A stretch of DNA of 64,000 nt from CAYLLT01 sp964384465. Its GTDB lineage: Bacteria; Planctomycetota; Phycisphaerae; UBA1845; PWPN01. The stretch is taken from assembly GCA_964384465.1 (NCBI GenBank), contig CAYLLT010000001.1:1-64000 (forward strand). The letters run 5' to 3'. Below the pieces are notes generated by a model. The model saw only the letters and a list, made by a program, of their open reading frames with translations, was not told where the DNA came from and ran no database searches. Below are positions 32,958 through 42,613 of the stretch, in pieces; the first letter of the stretch is position 1, and each line of letters starts with the position of its first letter. Position numbers and translations under genes: made by a program.

Positions 32958-34169
32958 CTATCTCCACAGGTGGGCGTATTTGAGACCGGTGCCAGTATTG
33001 AACAGCACAACGGTTTCATCGGGCTTGATCCATCTGTCCTTCAGCAGGCGAACTTGCGCCGCCAGGCACGCGGCTCCTTCCGGCGCGGCAAACACGCCCG
33101 CCATTTGACCCATCACGCCAGCGTACTCCAGCATCTCATCGTCGGGTACAGCTATGGCCGTCCCACCGCTCTCGCGCAGGGCGCGGAGCATCAGGAAATC
33201 GCCCACCGCCGCCGGCACGCGCAGGCCGTCCGCCACGGTCTTCGCATTCGGCCACAACGGGGCATGTTCCGCGCCCTCCTGAAATGCTTTGACGATCGGC
33301 GCGCAGCCCGTGCTCTGCACGCTCACCATCCGCGGCCGCTTCGACCCGATCAACCCCATCTGCTCCATCTCGGCGAACGCTTTCCACATGCCGATCAGCC
33401 CGGTCCCGCCGCCGGTGGGATAGATGATCACATCCGGCAGCGTCCAGTCCAACTGCTCGGCCAATTCGTATCCCATCGTCTTCTTACCCTCGATGCGATA
33501 CGGCTCTTTGAGCGTGCTCACATCGAACCAGCCGTGCTGTTCGACGCCTTCGCGGACTTTCCTGCCGCAGTCGGTGATCAACCCGTCCACCAGCGTGACG
33601 CGGGCCCCGAGCAGCTTGCACTCGACCTGAAACGGCAGTGGCACGTCGGCCGGCATGAAAACATGCGCCGGCAATCCGGCGGCCGCGGCATAAGCACTCA
33701 TCGCCCCGGCGGCATTGCCCGCACTCGAGATCGCAAGCGCTTTCGCGCCGAGTTCATACGCCCGGCTCACCGCCATGCAGAGCCCGCGGGCCTTGAAGCT
33801 GCCGGTCGGATTCAGCGATTCGTCTTTGATGTACGTGTTCGCACAACCGACGCGCTCGCCCAGCCGCACCGCATGCAGCAGCGGCGTCCAGCCCTCGCCG
33901 AGCGTCATGCGCGATCGATCATGCTGTACCGGCAGAACTTCCTCATACCGCCACAGGCTCGCCGCCCGGCTGCGCAGTGTTTTCCGCGTCAGCGTCTGCG
34001 CCGCGCGTTTCAGATCGTATCGCGCCAGCAGCGGCTTGCCGCATTTCGGGCACAGATTCATCAGCCGGTCCGGCTCATAAATCGCATCGCATTGCCCGCA
34101 CTCCAGATGTGTCAGCGTCGAAGGGGTCATCATTTGCACCATTGGGCGGCTGGCGACCTCATCCGTCAA
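32958..34169 (-). CDS. thrC: Threonine synthase (PLP-dependent) with N-terminal zinc ribbon
   Basis: About 403 aa. I place the start at TTG 34169, seven bases after GGAGG on the minus strand; GTG 34193 and ATG 34142 are alternatives. Residues ~25-45 form a zinc ribbon (LECGQCDAIYEPDRLMNLCPKCGKP). The PLP Lys is in NPTGSFKARGLCMAVSRA, and SSAGNAAGAMSAYAAAAG and IIYPTGGGTGLIGMWKAF are the phosphate-binding loops. It converts O-phosphohomoserine to threonine in the cytosol. The gene diverges from the aldehyde dehydrogenase at 34208 with ~40 bp between starts. Confidence 0.88.
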   Translation of the reverse strand: MTDEVASRPMVQMMTPSTLTHLECGQCDAIYEPDRLMNLCPKCGKPLLARYDLKRAAQTLTRKTLRSRAASLWRYEEVLPVQHDRSRMTLGEGWTPLLHAVRLGERVGCANTYIKDESLNPTGSFKARGLCMAVSRAYELGAKALAISSAGNAAGAMSAYAAAAGLPAHVFMPADVPLPFQVECKLLGARVTLVDGLITDCGRKVREGVEQHGWFDVSTLKEPYRIEGKKTMGYELAEQLDWTLPDVIIYPTGGGTGLIGMWKAFAEMEQMGLIGSKRPRMVSVQSTGCAPIVKAFQEGAEHAPLWPNAKTVADGLRVPAAVGDFLMLRALRESGGTAIAVPDDEMLEYAGVMGQMAGVFAAPEGAACLAAQVRLLKDRWIKPDETVVLFNTGTGLKYAHLWR

Positions 34170-34207
34170 CTTCACCCCTCCCGCCTCGAACACTATGATG
34201 GAAGGTT

Positions 34208-35662
34208 ATGATCCAGTCGCCTTTGCTTCCATCGATCCGGGGTTACATCAACGGCCGCTGGACGGGTGCGGACTCAGGCCACACGATTCCGGTCATCAAT
34301 CCGGCCACCGGCGACCAACTGGCCGATGTTCCGGAGACGGGCGAAGCCGAAACGCGCCGGGCCATCGACGCCGCTGCCCTGACGCTCGCCTCCGAAACGA
34401 CCATCGACGAGCGAAGCCGGCGATTGGAATTGATCGCTCACCTGATCGCGCAGAACAAGAACGAGCTGGCCCGCATCATCACGCTCGAACAGGGCAAGCC
34501 GCTGAAGGAATCGGTCGTGGAGGCGGATTATGCGGCCGGTTTCTTCCGGTTCTACTCTCAGCAGGTACATCATTTGGAGCCCCAAGCGCTGGAGGAGGAA
34601 ATCCGCGGCTGTCGGTGGACGGTCTATCATCGTCCTACCGGCGTTGCGGCGCTGATTACGCCGTGGAATTTTCCGATCGCACTGCTGGCCAAGAAGCTTT
34701 CCGCGGCCATCGCGGCGGGCTGCGCGGTCGTGGCCAAGCCGGCTGAAAAGACACCCCTCACCGCGATTGCACTTTGGGGGTTAATGGAGGGTTTGCAGGC
34801 CCCACCGGGGCAGTTCAATCTGGTCATTGGCCATGCCGCGCCTATCGGCGATGTTTTTTGTGCGTACCCGGCCGTGCGGCTCATCAGCTTCACCGGCTCG
34901 ACGGAGGTCGGCAAGCTGCTGGCGGAGAAAACGGCTCCCCACCTCAAACGATTGGCGCTGGAACTCGGCGGCAACGCGCCGTTCATCGTGTTTGACGATG
35001 CCGACATCGAATCCGCCGCCGCGGCGCTGATCGCCAACAAGTTCCGCTGCGCCGGCCAGACGTGCGTTTGCACGAACCGTGTTTACGTGCATCAGCGCAT
35101 CGCCGGCCCATTCGTCGAAGCCGTCCGCGAGCGGGCATCGAAGCTCAAGGTCGGCAACGGCATGGATCCCGACACGGATATCGGCCCGCTCATCAACCGT
35201 GCCGGATTCGACAAAGTATCGCGGCACGTCAACGATGCGCTCTCCCAAGGCGCCGAGCGCGTGCTGGGCACCGATCCGCCCGCACCGCCCGGCGAATGGG
35301 GCTGCTTCTATCCGCCGACCATCCTGACCAATGTTACGCCGCAGATGCTGCCCTTCCGCGAAGAAACGTTCGGTCCGGTCATCGCCGTCGCCACCTTTGA
35401 ATCCGAAGATGACGCGATCGCTCAGGCCAACGGCACGCCGTACGGTCTGGCCTCGTATCTGTTCACCCGCGATCCCGAGCGCGCCCAGCGCGTGCGAACC
35501 GCGCTGTGCTTCGGACACGTCGGCATCAACACCGGCGCCGGCCCCACGCCGGAGGCCCCCTTCGGCGGCATGAAAGAATCCGGCTACGGCCGCGAAGGCG
35601 GTCTCGATGGCCTCTTTGAATTCTGCGAGACCCAAACCAGCCCGCGCGGGCATAACGTTTGA
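34208..35662 (+). CDS. NAD(P)-dependent aldehyde dehydrogenase, succinate-semialdehyde type
   Basis: 484 aa, with GGAAGG just before the ATG. Aldehyde dehydrogenase landmarks: ITPWNFPIALLAKKLSAAIAAGCAVVAKPAEKTPLTA (cofactor site), FTGSTEVGK, LELGGNAPFIVFDDADIE with the catalytic Glu, and FRCAGQTCVCTNRVYVH with the catalytic Cys. The PFGGMKESGYGREGG C-terminus matches the GabD/SSADH subgroup. It oxidises succinate semialdehyde or another short aldehyde. Divergent from threonine synthase. Confidence 0.92.
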   Translation: MIQSPLLPSIRGYINGRWTGADSGHTIPVINPATGDQLADVPETGEAETRRAIDAAALTLASETTIDERSRRLELIAHLIAQNKNELARIITLEQGKPLKESVVEADYAAGFFRFYSQQVHHLEPQALEEEIRGCRWTVYHRPTGVAALITPWNFPIALLAKKLSAAIAAGCAVVAKPAEKTPLTAIALWGLMEGLQAPPGQFNLVIGHAAPIGDVFCAYPAVRLISFTGSTEVGKLLAEKTAPHLKRLALELGGNAPFIVFDDADIESAAAALIANKFRCAGQTCVCTNRVYVHQRIAGPFVEAVRERASKLKVGNGMDPDTDIGPLINRAGFDKVSRHVNDALSQGAERVLGTDPPAPPGEWGCFYPPTILTNVTPQMLPFREETFGPVIAVATFESEDDAIAQANGTPYGLASYLFTRDPERAQRVRTALCFGHVGINTGAGPTPEAPFGGMKESGYGREGGLDGLFEFCETQTSPRGHNV

Positions 35663-35669
35663 GCCGCAT

Positions 35670-38600
35670 CTACGGCGCAGGGTTCAGCAACAGCAGCCCG
35701 GTGAACGAGTTCGCCGGGTTGTTCCGCGCGATAATCTCGTCTACCGAACTGACCAAACTGCTCTTGTCATAGTCGTATTTCGCGTCCGGCGCATTGGCGA
35801 CGGCGTAGGTTGAGTTTGTCGCCACGGGCACGCGGCTCAGGCTGTTGTGCGGATGATTGCGGGCGTCGATCTCGTCGGTCGAGCTGACCACGACGCGCGT
35901 GCTCCCCGGCGTCAGACTGTCGCCGATCGCGAGGCCGAAATAGAAGACGTTGTCAGCACCGAGGTCGATATTGCCGCCGCTGGCGTTCGATTTGAGCACG
36001 GTCCGGAGCCATCGGACATTTGGAATGGCATTGTCCGCCCAGATGATCTTGATGCGGTCCGAACCTCCGGCGCCGCCGCCGGGGATCACCTCGATGCTGA
36101 TCGGGGCCGCCGACGCGACATAAGAACCCAAGTCGGCGCTATTGCCCACCTTGAAATCGAAGTTCGATACCGCCAGCGGCCCGGCCGGCAGCGGGCTACA
36201 GTTGGCACCCGGCGCCACGTCGATCATTAAGCCGTTGATGCCCCGGCTGTAGCTGATGTAGTTGGCAGTCGTCGCCGTCTCGCTCGGGTTCAACGCCACC
36301 TTGTCGCCGGCGATGGCGGTGTCGTCATTACAAGCTTGGCCCGTCAGATTGTTGCAGGCCGTTGCGGCGGAGTCGAAGAACGAATTGTTGTAGAACACGT
36401 ACCGGCCGGTGACGCTTCGCGTGGACTCGCCGCAGCCGCACGCATCGGGNNNNNNNNNNGTGCGGTCTTGTTGGGATTAAGCGGGCAGCCGTCGAGGCAA
36501 TCCGCTGTGCCGTCGCCGTCGGTATCGGTATCCGGGTTGCCGCAGCCGCATTGCCCTGCCGCGATCTTATTCGGATCATTGGGACACCCATCGCAGGCGT
36601 CACCCAGCGCGTCTCCATCCGCGTTGGCCTGATCGGGGTTGCTGACGCTCGGACAATTATCGACGCAGTCCATGAGTGTATCGGCATCGGTGTCGCTGTC
36701 CGGATTGCCGCAGGCGCAGACGCCTGGAACGGTTTTGTTCGGATCGTTTGGACAGCCGTCGCAGGCGTCGGCGATGTTGTCGCCGTCGGCGTCAGGGCCG
36801 ATCGAGCCCCATCGTGCCCAGTACCCGGAAACATTATTGCCTGCAGTAGTGAAGTAGCCGCCTGCGATCATTTCGTTGCGGTATACCGTGAGGGCGTAGA
36901 CGTACTGGTTTACTCCGCTGCCGAGGCCTGACCAGATTACCCCGTTCCAGCGCGCGATATTATTGGCTGGCACACCGCCCGCGGTTGTAAAGGCTCCGCC
37001 CGCAAACAGCTCGTCGTTGTACACGGTGAGAGCCAGGACGCCGCCCAGGTTCATCCCGGTACCCAGCGACTGCCAGATTAATCCGTTCCAACGGGCGATG
37101 CGGTTGACCGGTGTTCCGTCGGCGGTGGTGAACCAGCCTCCGGCGATCAACTCCCCGTGATAAACCGTGAGTGCATCGACGTAAGGCGTGCCGGTTCCTG
37201 ACGTGCCGCCGCCGAGGGTGGACCAGCTCGACCCATTCCAGCGGGCAATATAGCCCGTGAAACTGCCCCCGGCGATCAGGTCGCCGTTATACACAGCCAA
37301 GGCCATTACGTCACCGAAAAACCCGCCGCCAATGGATTGCCAGATGGTTCCGTTCCAGCGAGCAACGCTTCCGCCAGCCCCCGCAACCAACTCGCCGTTA
37401 TAGAGCGCGAGCGCACTGACGCCGCTGGTCCTTCCGCCGTCCAGCGGCTGCCAGCTCGAGCCGTTCCAACGGGCGATGTGGTTGACCGCCGTTCCACCGG
37501 CATTGGTGAACTCACCACCTGCGATGAGTTCCCCGTTGTAGACAGCCAGGGCATGAACGGGAGCGTTCATGCCGCTGCCGAGCGGCATCCAGCTCGTGCC
37601 ATTCCAGCGGGCAATGTAGTTGACCGTGTTACCGCCGGCCGCGAGGAACAGTCCTCCCGCAATCAGCTCACCGTTGTAAACGCCGAGGGCGTAGATGCCG
37701 CGGTCCACCGCGATGCCCATCGCCAACCAGTCGGTTCCATTCCAGCGGGCGACGTACTGCGCCTGCTTGCCGCCCGCGCCCCCGAAAGCTCCGCCTGCGA
37801 TGAGATCGCCGCTGTAAACTCCCAAGGCATAGACGTAGGGGTAGTACGCTCCGACCCCGCTGCCCAGCGCGGACCATGAAGTGCTGTTCCACTTGGCGAT
37901 GTAGTTGACGCTGATGCCGCCAGCGGTGGTGAAGTTTCCCCCTGCGATCAGTTGGTTGTTATAGACCGTCAGAGACAGAACGATAGGCTTGCAGGGATAG
38001 CCAGCTTCATCCTGGCCCGTGCATCCGGCCATCCCACTCCCGAGCGATTGCCAGCTTGTGCCCTGGAGGCGGGCGATGGCTTTGGCCGGTGTGGTTCCGG
38101 CCTGGGTGAAGTCGCCGGCTGCGATCAAATCGCCATTGAACTCAGCCATAGCGCGTACACCCCCGCTTGTCCCGCTGCCCGGGAGCGCCTGCCAACTCGC
38201 GCCATTCCACTTGGCGATATTGTTGGCGGTGGCCCCACCGGCGGTCGTGAAGTAGCCTCCGGCAATGAGCTCGCTGTTGAAGACGCTGAGACACTTCACC
38301 GGACCGTTGATGCCGCTACCCAGGGCGGACCAGGAGGTGCCGTTCCATTTTGCGATGTTCTGGACATTCACCCCGCCGGCCACGAAGAAGTAGCCTCCGG
38401 CGATCAAGTCGCCGTTGTAGACGGTCAAGGCCCCGACAGGTAAATCGGGGATCCCGCTGCCCAGCGACTGCCAGCTCGTTCCGTTCCAACGGGCTATGTG
38501 ACTTGCCGGCGCGCCGCCCGCTGACGAAAAGTATCCACCCGCGATCAGTTCGCCGTTGTACACCGTCAGGGCTAAGACATCGCTGCTGACGCCGCTTCCG

Positions 38601-38881
38601 AGCGACGACCAAGTCGTTCCATTCCACTTGGCGATCTTGCTTGCGAAAACATTGCCGGCGATGGTGAAGGATCCCCCGACGTAGAGAGCAGTTCCCGTGC
38701 CGTCGTCCCAGACCGCCATGGCCCGGACCGTTCCATCCAAACCCGGGAGCCCGTCGCCCGGCTTCCAATCGAACGCACACTGCCCGGCCGCGGGGGGAGC
38801 ACTCAGGGAGAGTGCGGTTAGCCCGGTGACAAACTTCAACGTCATCCAGAGCCGCCAGGAGTGTTTCAGCGGATTGAGCAC
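35670..38881 (-). CDS. Large secreted Rax2-like propeller protein with thrombospondin-3 repeats, interrupted by assembly gap
   Basis: Start GTG 38881 follows AAGGAGG by nine bases and leads into a signal peptide (LKHSWRLWMTLKFVTGLTALSLSAPP). Then come about fourteen ~47-residue repeats of the form VYNGELIAGGxFTxAGG..NxIARWNGTSWxxLGSG, as in Rax2-like beta-propellers. Thrombospondin-3-like Ca-binding repeats follow (DGCPNDPNKTVPG, DTDTDGDGTADCLDGCP). Ten Ns at 36450-36459 interrupt the coding sequence; beyond them the frame continues as DACGCGE and ends with a dockerin-like planctomycete C-terminal domain (SSTDEIDARNHPHNS, SSVDEIIARNNPANS). The two halves are in different frames only because the gap length is arbitrary. 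Likely a surface adhesin or binding protein. Confidence 0.82.
36450..36459. other. Ten-N assembly gap
   Basis: A run of 10 Ns, a common default for small or unknown scaffold gaps. It falls in the thrombospondin-3 region of the Rax2-like gene, where near-identical repeats would defeat short-read assembly. Confidence 0.98.
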
Positions 38882-39260
38882 GGGAGTGACCCTCCTTCTC
38901 TGGAATGAAAGGCGGGTTGCCGTGAACACGAGCGCGGTGCAGCGGAAATGATTTACCCGTCCGTACATCGCAGCGACCTCCCTGACGCGTGTGTAGCGAG
39001 GCTGGGCCGAACTCTCGCTCGCGGCGCGTACTTGGCCCAAGCTCCCGCGGCCGCATGCAGTGTTGTCCAGAATGAAACGCGACGTCTACTTTATTCTACT
39101 TCTGACTTCCGGTTTCGCAACAACATTCTGGCATGATGTGATTATTTTTGTGGAATCGCGCGCCAAGTATAATACATAATTATATAAAGCCTTTAGGGTG
39201 TAAAAACGTCATAGCAAGAGCGCAGTTGAACACGATGTGACAACCCGGACACAAGAGTCT
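38882..39260. other. AT-rich upstream region of the Rax2-like gene
   Basis: 379 bp. The stretch 39100-39200 is far richer in A+T than its surroundings (for example AAGTATAATACATAATTATA near 39166-39185) and is the likely promoter zone for the minus-strand gene at 38881. No clear -35/-10 pair can be chosen. Confidence 0.5.
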
Positions 39261-40109
39261 TCACACAGGGAGGAGACCCAGCATCTTCCCGACAACTTTC
39301 GAGAACTCGCCGATCGATTGCCGCGGCGGATTGCTGCCATTGTGGTGCAGCAGCAGGAGGGTGACATCATCGTCCGCCGGCTTGTGCCCGCGATAATCAT
39401 CGACGACGCTCAGAAGCGCACGCGGGAATGAACCCGGATCGTCGGGATCGAGTCGCTCGATCTGCCGTTGCAATCCGTCAATGCCCAACTGCTCGCCTGC
39501 CGGGCTTTTCGCTTCGATCAGCGAGTCGGTATACATCAGGATCAGATCGCCGCGCCCCAGCGGGACCGCGAACTGGCTGAAGTCGGTGGGGCTGATGATG
39601 CCCAGCGGCAGATTGCTCAGCGATTCCATGCAACCGGGAATGCGCGGCTCCAGCCGGTGCCATGTCCGCTCCGCCGCGCGATACCACAGCGGCGGCGGAT
39701 GGCCGGCGTTCACCAGCACCAGATGATCGCTGGGCGCGAAATACGTGGCGAGCACGGCCGTGGCGAACGCGCCTGCCGCCGTCAGTGACGCGAACTCACG
39801 ATTCAGCGACCGGACGAACCGCGTCTGATCCACCGTGTTAATGTACTTGCGAACGAGTCCCCGCAATTTCAGCGCCAGCTCATCGACCGCGCCGCCGTGC
39901 CCGGCCACATCCGCCACCGCGAACCGGGCGATCTTTCCGCCCCCGCACATCGAAACATAATGGATATCGCCGCCGGTCGGCTCGCCCGCATAAGGCTCGC
40001 TGAAGACCCACGCATCGATCCCGGTCACGGAGACGCCGCTCTCGATCGCGCGGTTCCCGCCCCAGATTTCCATGCACTGAAGCGTGTGCGAAGACATGCA
40101 GACCAGCAT
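39261..40109 (-). CDS. SpoIIE/RsbU-type PP2C serine phosphatase, stand-alone domain
   Basis: About 282 aa (ATG 40109; TTG 40133 and ATG 40097 also possible, none with a good ribosome-binding site). Only the PPM phosphatase domain is present, with EPTGGDIHYVSM, FAVADVAGHG, LILMYTDSLIEA (Ser where Gly is usual in YTDG) and PADDDVTLLLL. The metal-binding Asp residues are intact. It lacks the FHA and GAF sensors of the 12082 gene, so regulation must come from a partner protein. A cytosolic phosphatase in partner-switching signalling is likely. Confidence 0.9.
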   Translation of the reverse strand: MLVCMSSHTLQCMEIWGGNRAIESGVSVTGIDAWVFSEPYAGEPTGGDIHYVSMCGGGKIARFAVADVAGHGGAVDELALKLRGLVRKYINTVDQTRFVRSLNREFASLTAAGAFATAVLATYFAPSDHLVLVNAGHPPPLWYRAAERTWHRLEPRIPGCMESLSNLPLGIISPTDFSQFAVPLGRGDLILMYTDSLIEAKSPAGEQLGIDGLQRQIERLDPDDPGSFPRALLSVVDDYRGHKPADDDVTLLLLHHNGSNPPRQSIGEFSKVVGKMLGLLPV

Positions 40110-40253
40110 GGCCGCTGGTCCGCATGAGTGCAAGTTCTTTCAGAGCCCTGAGCGCAAGCGACGGGTTTGGCGGCAAACTGGCCGCGATATGCAGACCGGC
40201 TCGCTCGCGCTCGCGGCTCGGATCGCCCTGCCCAACCCGTGCCCATGCTGGTG

Positions 40254-42581
40254 TCATTGTGGCGCCGGCGTCCCGCCGGTGCGGGTAAGTGCTTCGAGCG
40301 TCTGCCGGGCGCCTTCGTCCTGCGGGTTGATCCGCAGGGCCTTGCGAAATTCGGCGATGGCCTCATCCGTCCGCCCCTGTTTGCTCAGGGCCAAGCCCAG
40401 GTTCTTGTGCACGTTCGAGTAGTCCGGCCTCAGTTGCAGCGCGCTGCGGTATTGACTGACGGCCTCATCCAGCCGCCCCAGGTCGGCGAGTGCGAGGCCC
40501 AGATTATTGTGCGCCTCGAATGATGCGGGATTTAATCGCAGTGCCTGCTCGTATTCGGCGACGGCTTCATTCAGTTGCCCCCGGCCGGCCAGTGCAAGAC
40601 CCAGGTTGATACGCGCTTCGACCGACTCCGGCTTCACTTCCAGCGCCCGCCGATAGTGCTTGATGGCTTCATCCAGCCGCCCCCGGCTCATGTATGCCGC
40701 GGCGAGGTTATAGTGCGCCTCCATGTAATCCGGCTTCACGTCCAGCGCTCGCCGGTAATGGGCGATGGCTTCGTCGATTCGCCCATGAGCGGCCAGTTCA
40801 AGCCCGAGGTTGTTGTATGCCTCCACACAATCCGGATTCAATTCCAGCGCCCGCCGGTAATGGCCAACCGCCTCGTCGCCGCGACCCTGGGCAGCGAGTG
40901 CAAGCCCCAGGTTGTAATGAGCGCGAACAAAGTCCGGCCTCAGCTCCAGCGCTCGCCGGTAATGCGCGATCGCGTCATCAATCTTCCCTTGCGATACCAG
41001 AGCAGCTCCGAGGTTGTTGTGTACGTCCGCCGATTCCGGTTTCAGCTCCAGCGCCCGTTTATATTCCGCGATGGCCTCATCGATGTGTCCCGCATCGGCC
41101 AGCGCGAGCCCAAGGCCGTTGTGGAGCAGTCCCTCATTCGGTGCCAGCTTGAGCATATGGCGAAACAATGTTTCCGTATCCTGCCAGCGGGCAAGTTGCC
41201 GGCGGGTCGCACCAGCCTCAGCGGCCGCGAGCACCAGCACGACCACGACAACGACAACGACAACGCTCCGGTTTGGTGCTCGACTCTTTCGCGCTACAGA
41301 TTCCGGTTCCCCATTCCGCAATCCGCAATTCGCAATCCGCAATTGCCCCAGGCCCCACGCCAGGATCATCAGGATGCCAAACACGGGCAGATATACATAT
41401 TTGTCCGCGGCGATCACATTTGTAAACCCGATCACGCCCAGAGTCGGAAATATCGCCACAAAAAAGAACAACCAGCCGGTCAGCAAGGCCCGCGTCGCAC
41501 GCAATGAAATCAGCAACATCGGGATCAGCACGCACGTTCCCACGACTCCTCCCAAAACCATCGGTTCCGACAACGTCAGTGGAACCGGAAATGGATAATG
41601 CGACGAAAGATTGGCCGGCCAAACCATCTTATACAGGTAAAAGATGATGTTATGGCACAGGATCAACGGGACATGCAGCGCCGAGTGTTCGCCCGGATCG
41701 GTAACGCCGCCCGTGCGTTCCTGCGACACATACGTGATGACCGCGAATACCGCCGCGATCGCCAGCAAGGGCACTTTCTCGATCAGCGCTCTCGTACACC
41801 ACCGCCGCAGCGGCCAGTAATCCAGCAGCAGCAACAGAAACGGCAGCGGAATACTCGTCGGCTTCGACAGCAGCGCGAGAACAAAGCATACAACGGATAC
41901 CGCATACCATGTCTTCGATTTCCATGGTGAGTCCGAACCCGGCACGCCAGTGCCGGGCCCGGCCCCGCACTTGCGTGCGGGGTTCGGATCACCAATCCGC
42001 AATCCGCAATATCTCAAATACGCCATCATCGCCAGCAGCGCAAAAAACGCGGCCAGCAGCGTCTTGCGCTCGCCGATCCACGGAATGGGTTCGACGGTGA
42101 GCGGATGGACGCCGAACAGCAGCCCGACCATCGCCGCCGCCCAGATATTGCCGAACAACTGATGCAACAGGATGACGATCAGCATCGTGTTGATGACATG
42201 CAGGGCCAGGCTGGTCCGATGGAACGGCCGCAGATTGTCCGGCCGCCCGGCCACCGCATAATCCAGCATCAGCGAGATCATCGTCAGCGGCTGGTAATAA
42301 CCGGCGACGGTCGATGGCGTGAGCACTTCGGTGACGAATCGCTTCGCCGATCGCCAGCCCGGGGTCTGAACGAGCACGTTTTGCGTCAGGTACTGTCGAT
42401 CGTCAAACGAAATGGCCCGGGCCGACAGGGCGGGCCAGTGCGTCCACGCCACGATGCCGCCGACGAGGATGAGTAGAGATGCCAGGATAAATCGAGGGGG
42501 CAACCGACTGAGCGTGGTCGCATACGAGGGAATCCGTCCCCGGCGTAGAACCGCAGCCTGACTGTCCGCCCGCCGATTCAT
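40254..42581 (-). CDS. Multi-pass membrane protein with C-terminal TPR array, paralogue B
   Basis: 775 aa, the same architecture as the 20588-22864 gene: ~10 membrane segments (GVHPLTVEPIPWIGERKTLLAAFFALLAMMAYLRY, ALLSKPTSIPLPFLLLLLDYWPL), then about nine TPRs. It carries two repeat-derived insertions: a composite palindrome plus heptamer array at 41932-42012, in the same loop as the insertion in paralogue A, and a heptamer array at 41313-41345 beside a (GACAAC)n tract that encodes about ten consecutive Val. The C-terminus (TRTGGTPAPQ) also reads through a palindrome. Role as for paralogue A. Confidence 0.85.
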   Translation of the reverse strand: MNRRADSQAAVLRRGRIPSYATTLSRLPPRFILASLLILVGGIVAWTHWPALSARAISFDDRQYLTQNVLVQTPGWRSAKRFVTEVLTPSTVAGYYQPLTMISLMLDYAVAGRPDNLRPFHRTSLALHVINTMLIVILLHQLFGNIWAAAMVGLLFGVHPLTVEPIPWIGERKTLLAAFFALLAMMAYLRYCGLRIGDPNPARKCGAGPGTGVPGSDSPWKSKTWYAVSVVCFVLALLSKPTSIPLPFLLLLLDYWPLRRWCTRALIEKVPLLAIAAVFAVITYVSQERTGGVTDPGEHSALHVPLILCHNIIFYLYKMVWPANLSSHYPFPVPLTLSEPMVLGGVVGTCVLIPMLLISLRATRALLTGWLFFFVAIFPTLGVIGFTNVIAADKYVYLPVFGILMILAWGLGQLRIANCGLRNGEPESVARKSRAPNRSVVVVVVVVVLVLAAAEAGATRRQLARWQDTETLFRHMLKLAPNEGLLHNGLGLALADAGHIDEAIAEYKRALELKPESADVHNNLGAALVSQGKIDDAIAHYRRALELRPDFVRAHYNLGLALAAQGRGDEAVGHYRRALELNPDCVEAYNNLGLELAAHGRIDEAIAHYRRALDVKPDYMEAHYNLAAAYMSRGRLDEAIKHYRRALEVKPESVEARINLGLALAGRGQLNEAVAEYEQALRLNPASFEAHNNLGLALADLGRLDEAVSQYRSALQLRPDYSNVHKNLGLALSKQGRTDEAIAEFRKALRINPQDEGARQTLEALTRTGGTPAPQ
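41241..41270. repeat. Hexanucleotide microsatellite (GACAAC)n in paralogue B
   Basis: Four perfect GACAAC units plus one variant encode GTT-GTC pairs on the minus strand, giving a run of about ten valines in a membrane segment. Slippage here changes helix length by two residues per unit without a frameshift. Confidence 0.85.
41313..41345. repeat. Heptanucleotide repeat array in paralogue B, second site
   Basis: ATTCCGCAATCCGCAATTCG and the following bases: units of 7 bp (CCGCAAT/TCGCAAT) in tandem. The protein reads LRIANCGLRNGEPE here. Paralogue A lacks an insertion at the equivalent place. Confidence 0.85.
41932..41988. repeat. Composite palindromic element inside a coding sequence
   Basis: Outer arms TCCGAACCC (41932-41940) and GGGTTCGGA (41980-41988) pair perfectly. 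Inside are GGCAC-gcca-GTGCC (41941-41954) and CCCCGCAC-ttgc-GTGCGGGG (41963-41982). The frame stays open (NPARKCGAGPGTGVPGSDS), so the membrane protein is not broken. Confidence 0.85.
41993..42012. repeat. Heptanucleotide repeat remnant next to the composite palindrome
   Basis: CAATCCGCAATCCGCAATAT: two and a half CCGCAAT units directly after the palindrome at 41932-41988, in the same protein loop (LRYCGLRIG). Confidence 0.8.
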
Positions 42582-42613
42582 TCATCGCATTATGCGTGCA
42601 GTTGAACCCGATG

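Noticed and set aside
32970..34211. 413-codon plus-strand frame
   Set aside because: An antisense shadow of threonine synthase, rich in His/Arg/Gln as expected for antisense of high-GC coding DNA.
36959..38881. Tandem DNA repeats as a satellite or CRISPR
   Set aside because: The ~141-bp period is the codon period of the Rax2-like protein repeats and is diverged at DNA level.
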